64,000 bases of DNA, taken from Croceibacterium segetis (lineage in GTDB: Bacteria; Pseudomonadota; Alphaproteobacteria; Sphingomonadales; Sphingomonadaceae). The notes beneath the pieces were generated by a model, which saw only the letters and a program-made list of their open reading frames with translations, did no database searches and was not told where the DNA came from. Below, in pieces: positions 53,402 through 62,700 of the stretch (position 1 is the first letter of the stretch; each line of letters opens with the position of its first letter). The translations under genes were made by a program, and so were the position numbers. Location: assembly GCF_011320115.1 (NCBI RefSeq), contig NZ_JAANOZ010000015.1:1-64000 (forward strand), written 5' to 3'.

Positions 53402-54111
53402 TCGGCGGAACAGCGAAGGTTCCGCGCTGGCGGCGGCTACGCCTGCATTCGCCGGCGGGACGGTTGTTGCGGCGCTTCCTTGCCTCCCGGAACAGGGCAC
53501 TGATGGAGCTCGGTCCGGCCTCGGCGCGCGATCTTGCGCGAATTTCGGAGACGCGCGAGACGACCCCCCTGCTGCTCACCGACGCACGCGCGCTGTTTCT
53601 GCTCGCCTGCGTGCGCGCGGCGCGCCCGCTTGGCGCCGCCATGGCCGAGGCAGGCGTCCTCTGGGGCGGAAGCGCGCGGCTCATCTGCCAGGAGAAAGGC
53701 GACTGCGCGCTGCACCTGTACGACGTCTTCGAGACGCTCCAATCCGGCGGATTGGACGATGACGGGCGCACCGTTCGGGACCACTTCGACCGGTTCCATT
53801 CGACGCTTGCCGCTGTCGAGCGACTCCTGGCGCCCTACGAGGGGGTGCGTTTCCATACCGGGCTGTTCCCGCAGTCGGCTATCGCCAGCGGCACGGAACG
53901 GTTCGCTTTCGTCCATCTCGACCTTGACCTGGCCGCCGGCACGCGCGCCGCGCTCGAATTCTTCTGGCCGCGCCTGGTCCCGGGCGGGATCCTTCTCGGA
54001 GACGACTACGACCTCGCCGAAGTCCGCACCGCATTCGACGAACACTGCGCCTCGCATGGCGTCAGCGCCGTCGGGCTTCCCTGGCAGCAGGTGATGCTCG
54101 TCAAGACGTAG
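53398..54111 (+). CDS. TylF/macrocin-like O-methyltransferase
   Basis: 237-aa protein resembling the TylF (macrocin O-methyltransferase) family: EAGVLWGGSARLI at 84-96 replaces the family's VEFGVYKGGS-type SAM loop, HLDLDL at 173-178 and GDDYD at 201-205 supply the metal-binding acids. Some relatives methylate sugar hydroxyls on natural products. The GTG start overlaps the barrel-gene stop (GTGA); ATG 53503 is a shorter option. Last gene of the operon; its end overlaps the convergent cupredoxin gene by 11 bases. If a glycosyl group is present in the product, the nearby GT4 enzyme could supply its target. Confidence 0.78.
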   Translation: MIGGTAKVPRWRRLRLHSPAGRLLRRFLASRNRALMELGPASARDLARISETRETTPLLLTDARALFLLACVRAARPLGAAMAEAGVLWGGSARLICQEKGDCALHLYDVFETLQSGGLDDDGRTVRDHFDRFHSTLAAVERLLAPYEGVRFHTGLFPQSAIASGTERFAFVHLDLDLAAGTRAALEFFWPRLVPGGILLGDDYDLAEVRTAFDEHCASHGVSAVGLPWQQVMLVKT

Positions 54112-54448
54112 CGACGGGAAGCGTGCCACGCATCAGCGAATGATAGATGCAGTAGAAGGCCAGTTTGCCGGCCTTCTTGAGCACGGTGCGGCCCTTCTGG
54201 CCCGGCTGCAGCCGGACATCGAAGCTTCCGTCCTTCGCCGTCGCGCTATGCTGCACGGTGTCCGTGTTGATCCACACGATCGTGTCACCGACCTTCGCGG
54301 TGGTGGGCACTTTGGCATAGACCATGTTGCCCATTTCGACGGTGTAGGTCTTTCCGCCGCTCGTCCCTTCGCCGAAGGCCTCGCCCGCGATCGAAAGAAG
54401 CGCGCCCACGGCGGCGAGGGAGACGAGGATTCTGGTGCCTTTACGCAT
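54101..54448 (-). CDS. Periplasmic cupredoxin (amicyanin/plastocyanin-like)
   Basis: Small blue-copper-type protein (115 aa) with Sec signal (1-26). The four type-1 copper ligands are in order: H67 (VQHSA), C100, H103 and M106 (FYCIYHSLM). It would carry single electrons in the periplasm. The ATG is two bases after the ABC transporter stop, so the two genes share a transcript. No oxidase, methylamine dehydrogenase or denitrification gene is nearby, so its redox partner is unknown. Intact and of normal length for this family. Confidence 0.9.
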   Translation of the reverse strand: MRKGTRILVSLAAVGALLSIAGEAFGEGTSGGKTYTVEMGNMVYAKVPTTAKVGDTIVWINTDTVQHSATAKDGSFDVRLQPGQKGRTVLKKAGKLAFYCIYHSLMRGTLPVATS

Positions 54449-54450
54449 CA

Positions 54451-56325
54451 CTAAACTCCAGTTGCATCGATGGAATGGGGCCGCGGCCACGTCGGGGCGC
54501 TCGCCGATGGACTCGCGGCGGCATGCTGCAATCGGCCATCTTCGAGTGCGAGCAGACGGTCGCAGATCGCCAGGGTCTCGCGGCGGTGCGAGATCAGGAT
54601 GACCGTCGGCCTCCCGGCCAGGCAACGGATCGCCTCGATGACCTGGCGTTCGGATGCGGCGTCCAGCGACGATGTCGCCTCGTCGAGCAAAAAAAGCGAA
54701 CCGCCGCGCAGCACGCCGCGCGCCAGCGCGATCCGCTGGCGCTCGCCCGCCGAAAGGTTGCCGCCTCCGTCCGCCAGATCCATGTCGAGCCCGGCGCCGT
54801 GTCGGGCGAGCAATTCGCCACCGCCGACCTGCCGCATCGCCCGCTCGGCCTGCTCGTCGGTCTTGCCGGGAGCGAACCAGAGCAGGTTGTCGCGCAGCGA
54901 GCCGGCGAAAAGCGCGCTCTCTTGCCCAAGATAGACGATCCCACGGCGCCGGCCTGGCGACACGGCCGTCCCGCCGATCCTCACCACTCCGCGCGACGGC
55001 GCAATCAGGCCCGCGACGATATCGAGGATCGTCGTTTTTCCGGCGCCGGACGGGCCGCAAAGACCGATGAGTTCTCCGGGGTCGACGGCGAACGAGACAT
55101 CATGCAGGCACCCGGATCCCAGGGGACCGAGGTTCCGTTCGAGATGGACGCCCGCCAATTCGACCCGCCCGTCCCCTACGCGCGGGCCGGTGGGCTCGGC
55201 GGCGAGTCCTTCCAGGCCGGGCTCGCCCAGGGTCCGCCCGAGCTTCCTGGCCAGGTCGAACTGCGGAACGCTGACGGCGACTTGCTGGAGGCTCTGCTGG
55301 ATCGAAAGGGCGGGCACGGCGAGCCGCGACAGGATGATCACGAAGGCGACCAGCTCGGCCGGCTTGACCTCCATAAGCGACAGCCCCGTGGCCACCGCCA
55401 GCACGGCGACGATGGCAGCCGTTGCCATGAGGCCGTTCCTCGACCGGCTGAGCAATTGCACGAAGGCCACGCGCTGCCGAACCGCGGCGCTCGACGAGCT
55501 GTCGTAGCGCTCGAGGAACGACCTCTCCAGCCCGTGAGCTTTCGCCAGCTTGATCGAATCGAGGAACCTCATCGCGGTTTCGTTCATGGCGATTTCCTCA
55601 TCGAGCAGCTTCTTGCCCGAGAGGCCCGAGCGACGGAGGTAGATCGCGCTCGCCAGGCCGAACGCGCCCATGAAGCTCACGGTGAACAGCGCGAAGCCGG
55701 GAGCCAGCCAGAACGCGAACCCGGTCATGGCGACGAGGAAGATCGAGGACACGAACAACCCGAGGCAATGATGCACGGCGCCGGCCAGCTGGGCCATTTC
55801 CGAGCCGAGCATTTGCAGCAGGGCCCCGCGGTCGCGCCGGATGAGATCGACCCAGCGCGCCGCGGCGAGTTGCCCAAGCAGGTCCATCTTGGTGTGCTGG
55901 ACGAACCCATGCTGCAACCGGGCGAGCAAGGTGTCGCGGACCGTCAGGGTGACGCCGCGCGCGGCGATCAGGCCACAGAAGAGCGCCAGTCCTAGCGCCA
56001 TCCGGGCGGGGGGCGCGATACCGGCCAGCAGGTGTTGTCCCGCCCGTGCAAGCGATGGAAAGGCCGCGGAATCGGCGGCGGGGCTCAGCAGTGTCTGCAT
56101 GAGCTGCACCAGCAGGAGGATGCCGGCGCCTTCGAACACGGCACCGGCCACGATGACGGCAAAGGCAGCGGCGAGACGCCGCGGGCCCGCGAAGCGCGCG
56201 ATGTCGGTGACAAGGTCGGTCAACGGACCAGCCAGCGACCGGCGAACGTCGGCGAGCCATGTTCGCACGGGGCGAGCGACCGCGACGTCCGTTCCTCCGA
56301 GCGTCTGCGTGGCGCTTCGAACCAA
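54451..56325 (-). CDS. ABC exporter, fused membrane and ATPase domains
   Basis: Half-size ABC exporter (624 aa). Five to six transmembrane helices (about 50-345) are followed by the nucleotide-binding domain with Walker A GPSGAGKT at 424-431, signature LSAGE at 524-528 and Walker B LFLLDEA at 544-550. No peptidase C39 domain at the N-terminus. TTG 56325 is chosen because AGGAGG precedes it at five bases. It probably works as a homodimer exporting a hydrophobic compound or lipid-like molecule, and is the only exporter close to the radical-SAM operon. It lies 73 bases after the halogenase-like gene and may also belong to that unit. Confidence 0.9.
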   Translation of the reverse strand: MVRSATQTLGGTDVAVARPVRTWLADVRRSLAGPLTDLVTDIARFAGPRRLAAAFAVIVAGAVFEGAGILLLVQLMQTLLSPAADSAAFPSLARAGQHLLAGIAPPARMALGLALFCGLIAARGVTLTVRDTLLARLQHGFVQHTKMDLLGQLAAARWVDLIRRDRGALLQMLGSEMAQLAGAVHHCLGLFVSSIFLVAMTGFAFWLAPGFALFTVSFMGAFGLASAIYLRRSGLSGKKLLDEEIAMNETAMRFLDSIKLAKAHGLERSFLERYDSSSSAAVRQRVAFVQLLSRSRNGLMATAAIVAVLAVATGLSLMEVKPAELVAFVIILSRLAVPALSIQQSLQQVAVSVPQFDLARKLGRTLGEPGLEGLAAEPTGPRVGDGRVELAGVHLERNLGPLGSGCLHDVSFAVDPGELIGLCGPSGAGKTTILDIVAGLIAPSRGVVRIGGTAVSPGRRRGIVYLGQESALFAGSLRDNLLWFAPGKTDEQAERAMRQVGGGELLARHGAGLDMDLADGGGNLSAGERQRIALARGVLRGGSLFLLDEATSSLDAASERQVIEAIRCLAGRPTVILISHRRETLAICDRLLALEDGRLQHAAASPSASAPTWPRPHSIDATGV

Positions 56326-56398
56326 CCGTACCTCCTGCGATCCGTTGGTTCCGGATCGCGGCGGATCGGTTCACGTCACGGCAGTTCGCGACGGGCTG

Positions 56399-57898
56399 CT
56401 ATCCTCCCGGCGAACCGCAGAAGCCGTCGAGGAAGGCCTGGTGCTGCGGCAGCCTGGCGACGGCGGAGTCGATGTTGCTCTTCATGCTGGCCAGCGCGTC
56501 ACGAAGCTGTTCCGGCGGCATCAGACCGCCGATCGCGTGATGGCTGCGCGGCAAGAGCCGTTGGCCGAGCATGACCTGCACCCAGGAGTCGGTGCGGAAC
56601 AGCTCGTCGGCCGCCTGGTAAGCGTAGGCGCCGTCGCGGAACAGCGCGACGCGCTGGGCGAGCGTACCCGGAATCTCCATCGCCCTGCATTCGCGCCAGA
56701 AGGGATCCTCGTCGCGCTCGGTCAGGTGGTAGTGAAGGATGATGAAGTCGCGAATACCGTCGAGCTCGCGCTGCGAGACCTCGTTGTAGCGCGTGGCGAG
56801 CGCCTCGTTCACGCCGCCGAAGGGGAACAGCTGCATCAGCCGCGTGACGGCGATCATGATCAGGTGGATGCTGGTCGACTCGAGCGGTTCGATGAACCCG
56901 CTCGCCAGGCCCATGGCGACGCAGTTCTTGTTCCACGCCTTGCGCCGGCTGCCCGCGCGAAAGCGGATCAGGCGCGGCTCGGTGAGCATCTCGCCTTCGA
57001 CGCGCTCGGCCAGCATCGCATGGGCCTCGTCGTCGGAAATATGACGGCTGCAGAAGACCAGTCCATTGCCGACGCGCCGTTGCAACGGGATCTGCCACTG
57101 CCAGCCGGCCTTGTGAGCGATCGCGCGGGTGTAGGGCCGCGCGGGTCCGGTCGCCTCGGTCTGCACGGCGATCGCGCTGTCGGTCGGCAGCCAATGCGCC
57201 CAGTCGTCGTAGCCCGTCTCGAGCGCGCCCTCGATCAGCAGCGCACGGAAACCCGTGCAGTCGATGAACAGGTCGCCGGCGACCGCTTCGCCGGATTCGA
57301 GCACCAGTGCTTCGATGAACCCGGTTTCGGGTGCCAGGCGGACCTCGGCGATCTTGCCTTCGACCCGCTTGACCCCCAGTGGCTCGGCGAACCGGCGCAA
57401 GTATTGCCCGTAAGCCGTCGCATCGAGGTGATAGGCGTAATTGAGGCGGGAATCCTTGCCGCCGAGGAACTTGCCCGCCTCCGCTGCGCGAAGTTCGAAG
57501 CAATATTCGCCGAAGTCCTTGGCGAGGCCCTGCTCATGGGCCTGCAGCCACAGGTGATGGAACTCGGCCATCCACGTCGACTGTCCGGTCACCCCGAAGG
57601 CGTGGAAATAGCGGTCGCCGACGCGCGCCCAGTCCTCGAACGAGATGCCGAGCTTGAAGCTCGCCTGCGTGGCGCAGACGAAGTCGCGCTCGTCGACGCC
57701 GAGCAGCTCGTGAAACCGCCGCGCGGTGGGTATCGTCGATTCGCCGACGCCGACGGTGCCGATGGCATCGGATTCGACCAGCGTGATCTCGAGCAGCGGG
57801 CCGAGCTGCCTGGCGAGCGCCGCGGCGACGGTCCACCCGGCCGTGCCGCCGCCGGCGATCACCACGCGCTTGACTGCCTGCCCGTCCACTTTCGCCAT
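56399..57898 (-). CDS. Tryptophan-halogenase-family flavoprotein
   Basis: FADH2-dependent halogenase-family protein (499 aa). It has the dinucleotide motif GGGTAGW at 16-22, the lysine K82 (SFKLGISFEDW) that forms or guides the halogenating species, the signature WQWQIP, and the ESTSIH glutamate region. All key residues are present, so halogenation is possible. However, paralogues of this family are numerous beside TonB-dependent receptors in sphingomonads and Caulobacter, where their function is not established. No flavin reductase is nearby. The cupin_8 and SapC genes upstream complete the usual cassette. The substrate is unlikely to be free tryptophan. Confidence 0.88.
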   Translation of the reverse strand: MAKVDGQAVKRVVIAGGGTAGWTVAAALARQLGPLLEITLVESDAIGTVGVGESTIPTARRFHELLGVDERDFVCATQASFKLGISFEDWARVGDRYFHAFGVTGQSTWMAEFHHLWLQAHEQGLAKDFGEYCFELRAAEAGKFLGGKDSRLNYAYHLDATAYGQYLRRFAEPLGVKRVEGKIAEVRLAPETGFIEALVLESGEAVAGDLFIDCTGFRALLIEGALETGYDDWAHWLPTDSAIAVQTEATGPARPYTRAIAHKAGWQWQIPLQRRVGNGLVFCSRHISDDEAHAMLAERVEGEMLTEPRLIRFRAGSRRKAWNKNCVAMGLASGFIEPLESTSIHLIMIAVTRLMQLFPFGGVNEALATRYNEVSQRELDGIRDFIILHYHLTERDEDPFWRECRAMEIPGTLAQRVALFRDGAYAYQAADELFRTDSWVQVMLGQRLLPRSHHAIGGLMPPEQLRDALASMKSNIDSAVARLPQHQAFLDGFCGSPGG

Positions 57899-57907
57899 CC
57901 TTCCGGC

Positions 57908-58939
57908 CTACCGGTTCAATCGGTTGAGCAATTGCGCGCGCAGCTTGCGCGCCGTCATCTCGTCCATCGGCGCGAGAGCGCCCTGCGCGTGCGCGGGCAG
58001 ATGCGCCGCGGCAAGTCCGGACGGGCCGAAGACGTAATAGTCGAACAGCGCGCGCCAGGCCTGCTTCTCGCTCTCCGGCCGGTCGCGCAGGCTGAGCAAG
58101 GCGTGGAGCAACGAAGTCTGCGGGGTGTCGATCCACGCCGGCACCGGGTTCCACCAGTAGTTGATCATCGCGTTGAAGCCGTCGAGCGCCTCGACCTGGT
58201 GCCACCACAGCGCGGGGTAGAACAGCACGTCGCCGGGCTCGAGCTCGGCCACTTGCGCCGCCGCCATCGCCTCGCGGAAGCGCGGGTAGCGTTCGTGGTC
58301 GGGATCGCGGAAATCGACCATCGTCACCACTTGCCCCGCCGGCGTCGGCTCGAGCGGGCCGGGATAGAGGTTCGCGGCCTGCTCGGGCGGGAACAGGGTG
58401 AACCGGCGCCGCCCGACCATGCAGCAGGCGAGGTTGTTGGACATGTCGTGATGCGCCGCCGCGACGGTGCGGTTGCCGATCCAGATGCTCGCCAGCGGCG
58501 CCTGGGCCGAAAACGCCGGGTGATCGAGCAGCAGGTCGTTTTCGCCGCGCAGCCCCGGCAGGTAGATGTCGAGATCGGTCGATCCGGCGTAAAACGACGG
58601 CGGCGCGGGGTCGTCGAGGTGCGCCAGGATCGTGTCGAGGAACCGCGCGAGCGGCATCCGCTCGGCGGTGAAGTTCATTCCCGTCAGGTCGGCGTCGTAG
58701 TGGAACCGCCCGCCGATCTCGGGCGGGCCGATGAAGGCAGTGACCGGGCGGTCGGCGGCAAAGCGCTTGAGGTAATCGCCGGCCGCCGCCGGACCCTCAC
58801 GCCCGTGGGCGACCAGCGGCCAGTCCCCGGCGAGCGCTTCCATCACGACCGGTTCCTGCGCGTCGATCAGTTCATCGAAAGGTATCGCGTCCGGCGCGAT
58901 CCCCGACACCCGACGTACGGGAGGCGCCGCGAGGCTCAC
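57908..58939 (-). CDS. Cupin_8/JmjC-like Fe(II)/2-oxoglutarate oxygenase
   Basis: 343-aa cupin-like protein of the cupin_8 (FIH/JmjC-like) family. Iron ligands appear as HxD in AAHHDMSNN and a distal histidine in WWHQVEAL; GDVLFYPALWW is the characteristic strand. It probably hydroxylates a protein side chain or another substrate using 2-oxoglutarate. The GTG start at 58939 overlaps the SapC stop (GTGA). The halogenase-like gene starts ten bases after its stop. Such genes regularly accompany TonB-dependent receptors with SapC and tryptophan-halogenase-like genes; the joint role is unknown. Confidence 0.85.
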   Translation of the reverse strand: MSLAAPPVRRVSGIAPDAIPFDELIDAQEPVVMEALAGDWPLVAHGREGPAAAGDYLKRFAADRPVTAFIGPPEIGGRFHYDADLTGMNFTAERMPLARFLDTILAHLDDPAPPSFYAGSTDLDIYLPGLRGENDLLLDHPAFSAQAPLASIWIGNRTVAAAHHDMSNNLACCMVGRRRFTLFPPEQAANLYPGPLEPTPAGQVVTMVDFRDPDHERYPRFREAMAAAQVAELEPGDVLFYPALWWHQVEALDGFNAMINYWWNPVPAWIDTPQTSLLHALLSLRDRPESEKQAWRALFDYYVFGPSGLAAAHLPAHAQGALAPMDEMTARKLRAQLLNRLNR

Positions 58940-59655
58940 GCCGCCGCCTCGGCGATCCTGCGGCCCTTGAGGTCCGCCAGCCGCTGGACGTTGCCGAGCG
59001 ATGCGGCGGCGAAGAAGGCCGCCTGCAGGAAGCCGCCCTCGTGCAGCGCGGCGAGTTCGTTGGCCGACAAGGCGGCAAGCCGCTCGCGGTCGATGATGAA
59101 GACCCCGGCCACGGCGTGAACCTCGTTCTCGCCGACGCGGGCTTCGAGGTTGACTTGCCGAAGCAGTCCGGCGGCCTCGAAAGCCGCGACCATCGGTTCG
59201 AGCAGGTGGTGGCCCACGTAAATGGCCCGCAAGACGGCGCTGACTTGCTCGAGATAGGGCGTATTGCCGCCTTGCGGCAGGAAGACCGGCGTCCCTTCGG
59301 TGCGGGAGACGCGAGGGTGATCGAGATCCACGCGGATCATCGGCTCGCTCTCGGGGGTGTCCGGAGCCGCGATGCTGAAGGGGCCGCGCCGGAAAAGAGC
59401 CGGGACGTAGCGCGCTTGCCATCCCTCATTGCCATCGAGGAACAGGTTTTCGTCGCGCGACAGTCCCAGCAGGGCAACCGGCCGCAACGCCCCTTCGCCG
59501 TCGCGGCGGAAGAGGATCGGATATTCGCGCTGCAGTTCCTCGAACTCGGTCGGAAAGGCCAGCACCTGGTTCGTCGCCTCGCCGAATTCGGCGCCATGAC
59601 GCGTGATCACGCGAAGATCGTGATGATCGACGTTGTTGAGCAAGGCGATGGTCAT
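58936..59655 (-). CDS. SapC family protein
   Basis: 239-aa SapC-like protein. Typical features are the N-terminal TIALLNNVDHHDLRV, the FPTEFEELQREYPILFRR stretch, and IDRERLAALSANELAALHEGGFL near the end. In Campylobacter SapC-type proteins are linked to surface-layer assembly; in sphingomonads they accompany TonB-dependent receptors, with unknown function. ATG 59655 is preferred: the longer frame starts with TTG 59706, in the terminator-flanking region, and its extra residues are not family-like. The gene follows the TonB receptor after an intrinsic terminator. Confidence 0.87.
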   Translation of the reverse strand: MTIALLNNVDHHDLRVITRHGAEFGEATNQVLAFPTEFEELQREYPILFRRDGEGALRPVALLGLSRDENLFLDGNEGWQARYVPALFRRGPFSIAAPDTPESEPMIRVDLDHPRVSRTEGTPVFLPQGGNTPYLEQVSAVLRAIYVGHHLLEPMVAAFEAAGLLRQVNLEARVGENEVHAVAGVFIIDRERLAALSANELAALHEGGFLQAAFFAAASLGNVQRLADLKGRRIAEAAA

Positions 59656-59730
59656 CGGCTTCGGCTGCGCGCCGCTCTCCCCTTGAGCTGCCCGGGTATG
59701 CGGCAAGCCGCGCCGTCGCTCAATGGGCGG

Positions 59731-59760
59731 AAAAAGGCCGCTGGGTCACAGCGGCCTTTT
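59731..59760 (-). terminator. Intrinsic terminator of the TonB-dependent receptor gene
   Basis: Read on the minus strand, an 11-base stem AAGGCCGCTG/CAGCGGCCTT type hairpin with loop TGACC is followed by TTTTT. It lies 30 bases after the receptor stop and before SapC, so the abundant receptor mRNA would end here with partial read-through into sapC-cupin-halogenase. Confidence 0.85.
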
Positions 59761-59790
59761 CCCCCATGAACTCTGACGTCGGCGCCCGAG

Positions 59791-62700
59791 TCAGAACTTG
59801 AAGCGCGCTCCCGCGAACACCTGCGGATGCAACTCTTGCGCGAACCACAGCTGGTTCGGGTCGCGGCCGTACGAACGGATCGGCTCGCCGAGGATGTTGA
59901 TGGCCTCGAGCGAAACCGAGATGTTCTCGGTCACGTCATAGCTGATGTGGGCATCAAGCGTTCCGAACGGCGCCATGAACACCGGGCTGCGCCCGCCGCC
60001 ACGGTTGAGCCCGGAGAGGAACTTGTCGCGCCAGTTGTAGGCCACGCGGAAGGACAGGCCGCCGTTCTCGTAGATGCCCGTGATGTTGGCGCTGTCGGCC
60101 AGTCCTTGCAGTGCGAAAACGTTGTCGGTCGGGTTCGACAGGATGTCGACGTTCACGTCGCCGTACACCTTGGTGAACGATCCCGAGACGCCGAAGCCGG
60201 TGTTGCCGAAGAAGTACTGCCCCTGCAACTCGAAGCCGTGGATGTTGCCTTCGCGGTTGTTGATCGGGGTCGAGACCTGGAACTGGAACAGCGGATCGGT
60301 ATCGTTGGCAATCACGTCGCGGGCCGCCAGTACCGTGTCCACGAACGCCTGATCGAGTTGACCGTTCGGCCCCAGGTGCGCCTGGAACTCGGTCCTCGCC
60401 GCGGCAACGTCGCCGTTGTGCGCGTCGATCAGCGCCGTCATCGTGAACAGGCTGACGTCGCTCATTACCGCGCCGATCGCGTTGATCTGCGTCACCGCCG
60501 CCCCCGACCGGGTGCCCGGGGCGCCGGAGGTCGGATCGCGCAGCCCGAACAGCTCCTGATCGACCTGGCCGATGCCGACGAAGTTCTTCACCTTCTTGTA
60601 GAAGAAGCCGCCCGAGATGTAGCTCGTCGGCGCGAAGTACCATTCGAGCGAGATGTCGAAGTTGTCCGACACCAGGGGCTTCAAGTTCGGGTTGCCCTGC
60701 GTTCCGCCGGTCACGCCGCCGAGGTAAGTCGGACGGTTCGGTGCGCCGGCGGATTGCGAAGCGAACAGATTGCCGTAGTCGGCCCGGGCGAGTGTCTTGC
60801 TGTACGAAACGCGCGCGACGACGTTGTCGGCGGGCTCGATCCGGAAATCGAACGAGGGCAAGAGATTGTTGTACTCGCCGGTACGGGTGATCTCGGCAGT
60901 GTTCGAGCCGATCACGCGGGTGAAGTCGTTGTCCGAATCCCATTCGATACGATCGGGTTGCGCCACGATCGAGTAGGCATTCACCTTGGTGTTTTCATAG
61001 CGAACGCCCGCGACGAAGCTCGCCGGGACGTCCATCAGCGTGCCCTTCCAGGTCAGCTGCGCGTAGGCGGCCCAGATCTTCTCGCCGACACGATCGAAGT
61101 CGTTGCCGCTGATGTTGACCGGGTTTCCGCGTTGTTCGTAGTAAGGCCGGAAGGCGTTGTAGAGATCGACTGCGTTGCCGCGGAAGGCGATGTCCGCATC
61201 GGTCACCGAATAGTGATCGAACTGGCAGCCCAGGCAGAACTGATGGATCAGGTCGCCGGCGACCGCCTTCACGTCGCCCACGTTGTTGATGCCCCAGTCG
61301 CCGAGCGTCTGTTGCGTCTGGACGCGGGCGCTGGTCATGCGCGAATCGATGTAGCTGGTGCCGACGTCGAAGCGGGTGCCGCCCCCGAAGTCCCAGCCGA
61401 GATTGGCGCTCAACTGGTCGAGACGATGGCGCTGGCTCGAGGCGTTGGTGCGCTGCACCTGCGTTCCGAGGTCGCCGATGTCGAGCACACCGTTGTTGTT
61501 GCCGCGATCGTCGGCCGTGCCGCGGATGCCGTCGGTGCCGAGGCCGCTGTCGTTCAGCGTCCACATCTGGTGCGGGACCGGTCCCGAGTAATCTACCGAG
61601 TGGGCATCCACCACCGGCGCGCCGAAGCTGACGAGCGTCGAACTCGCACCGTTCTTGGCATCCGGCGTCGAGTTCGAGACGGAGTGATTGCCGTCGAGCG
61701 TCAGGGTCAGGTTCGAGGCTACTTCCCACGCCGCGTTCAGGCCGTAGGACTCGAGCCTGGTCTTCGTCGCGCGATATTGCTGCTCGAAACCGATATCCTT
61801 GGTGCCGTAGCCCGAGCCTTCGTCGATGTAGATGGCCGTCGGCACGGCATCGCTGGTGTCGAAGGTGATGTGGTCGAACGGACGGTTGAACCAGTTGGTC
61901 TGGTCGGTGCGCGCCTCGTTGATCCTGTTCTGGGCGAACAGCGCATCGGCGGTGAAAGTCAGCGTATCGCTCGGACGGAATTCCACCGTTGCCGAGCCGT
62001 TGATCCGTTCACGCTCCGATTGCGAATAGTGGTAGCGGCTGTCGTTGGGCACGGCGACCAGCGTGCTGGGATCGGACGGTGCACCTGTTACCACCGTGGA
62101 GGGTCCGCGGCCGGGGAAGGACGAGTAGGGAGCGATGTTCCAATCGTTCGACGTCGCGCTGGCGGCGGCGCTGTTGCGCTTCTGGTAGGCACCGAACAGC
62201 GACACGCCGAAGGTGTTGTCGACATCGGTCCAGGTGATGACGCCCGAGAGGTCGGGATCGACGTGGAACTTGGGATTGCTCGTATCGTAAAGCGCCCGGG
62301 CGCCGAGACTGCCACGGAGACCGTCACCGGCGACGTCGAGCGGACGCTGGGTGACGATGTTGATCGTCGCGCCGATGCCGCCCGAAGGAACCCCGGCGCG
62401 GCCGGTCTTGTAGACCTCGAGCCGGCTGACGCCTTCGGAAGCGAGATTGTCGAAATCGAACGAGCGGCTGGTCGCCCGGCTGAAGTCGACCGACTGATCG
62501 CCGCCCGGCGAGTTGACGAACGAGCTGGCGATCTGCCTCCCGTTGACGGTCACCAGGTTGAACTGCGGACCGAAGCCGCGAACGGTGACTTGCGAGCCCT
62601 CACCGTTCACCCGGTCGATCGACACGCCGGGAACGCGCTGGAGCGATTCGGCCAGGTTGGTGTCGGGGAACTTGCCGATGTCTTCGGCGGACACGGCGTC

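Noticed and set aside
42984-54111. Lasso peptide cluster
   Set aside because: The HprK-like kinase suggested it, but there is no asparagine-synthetase-like cyclase, B-type protease, RRE protein or precursor in the window.
55841-59119. Plus-strand frame of 1092 codons opposite the ABC, halogenase and cupin genes
   Set aside because: Long antisense frames are expected in high-GC DNA. The translation is Arg/Gly/Ala-rich without family motifs, while the minus-strand genes have intact motifs.
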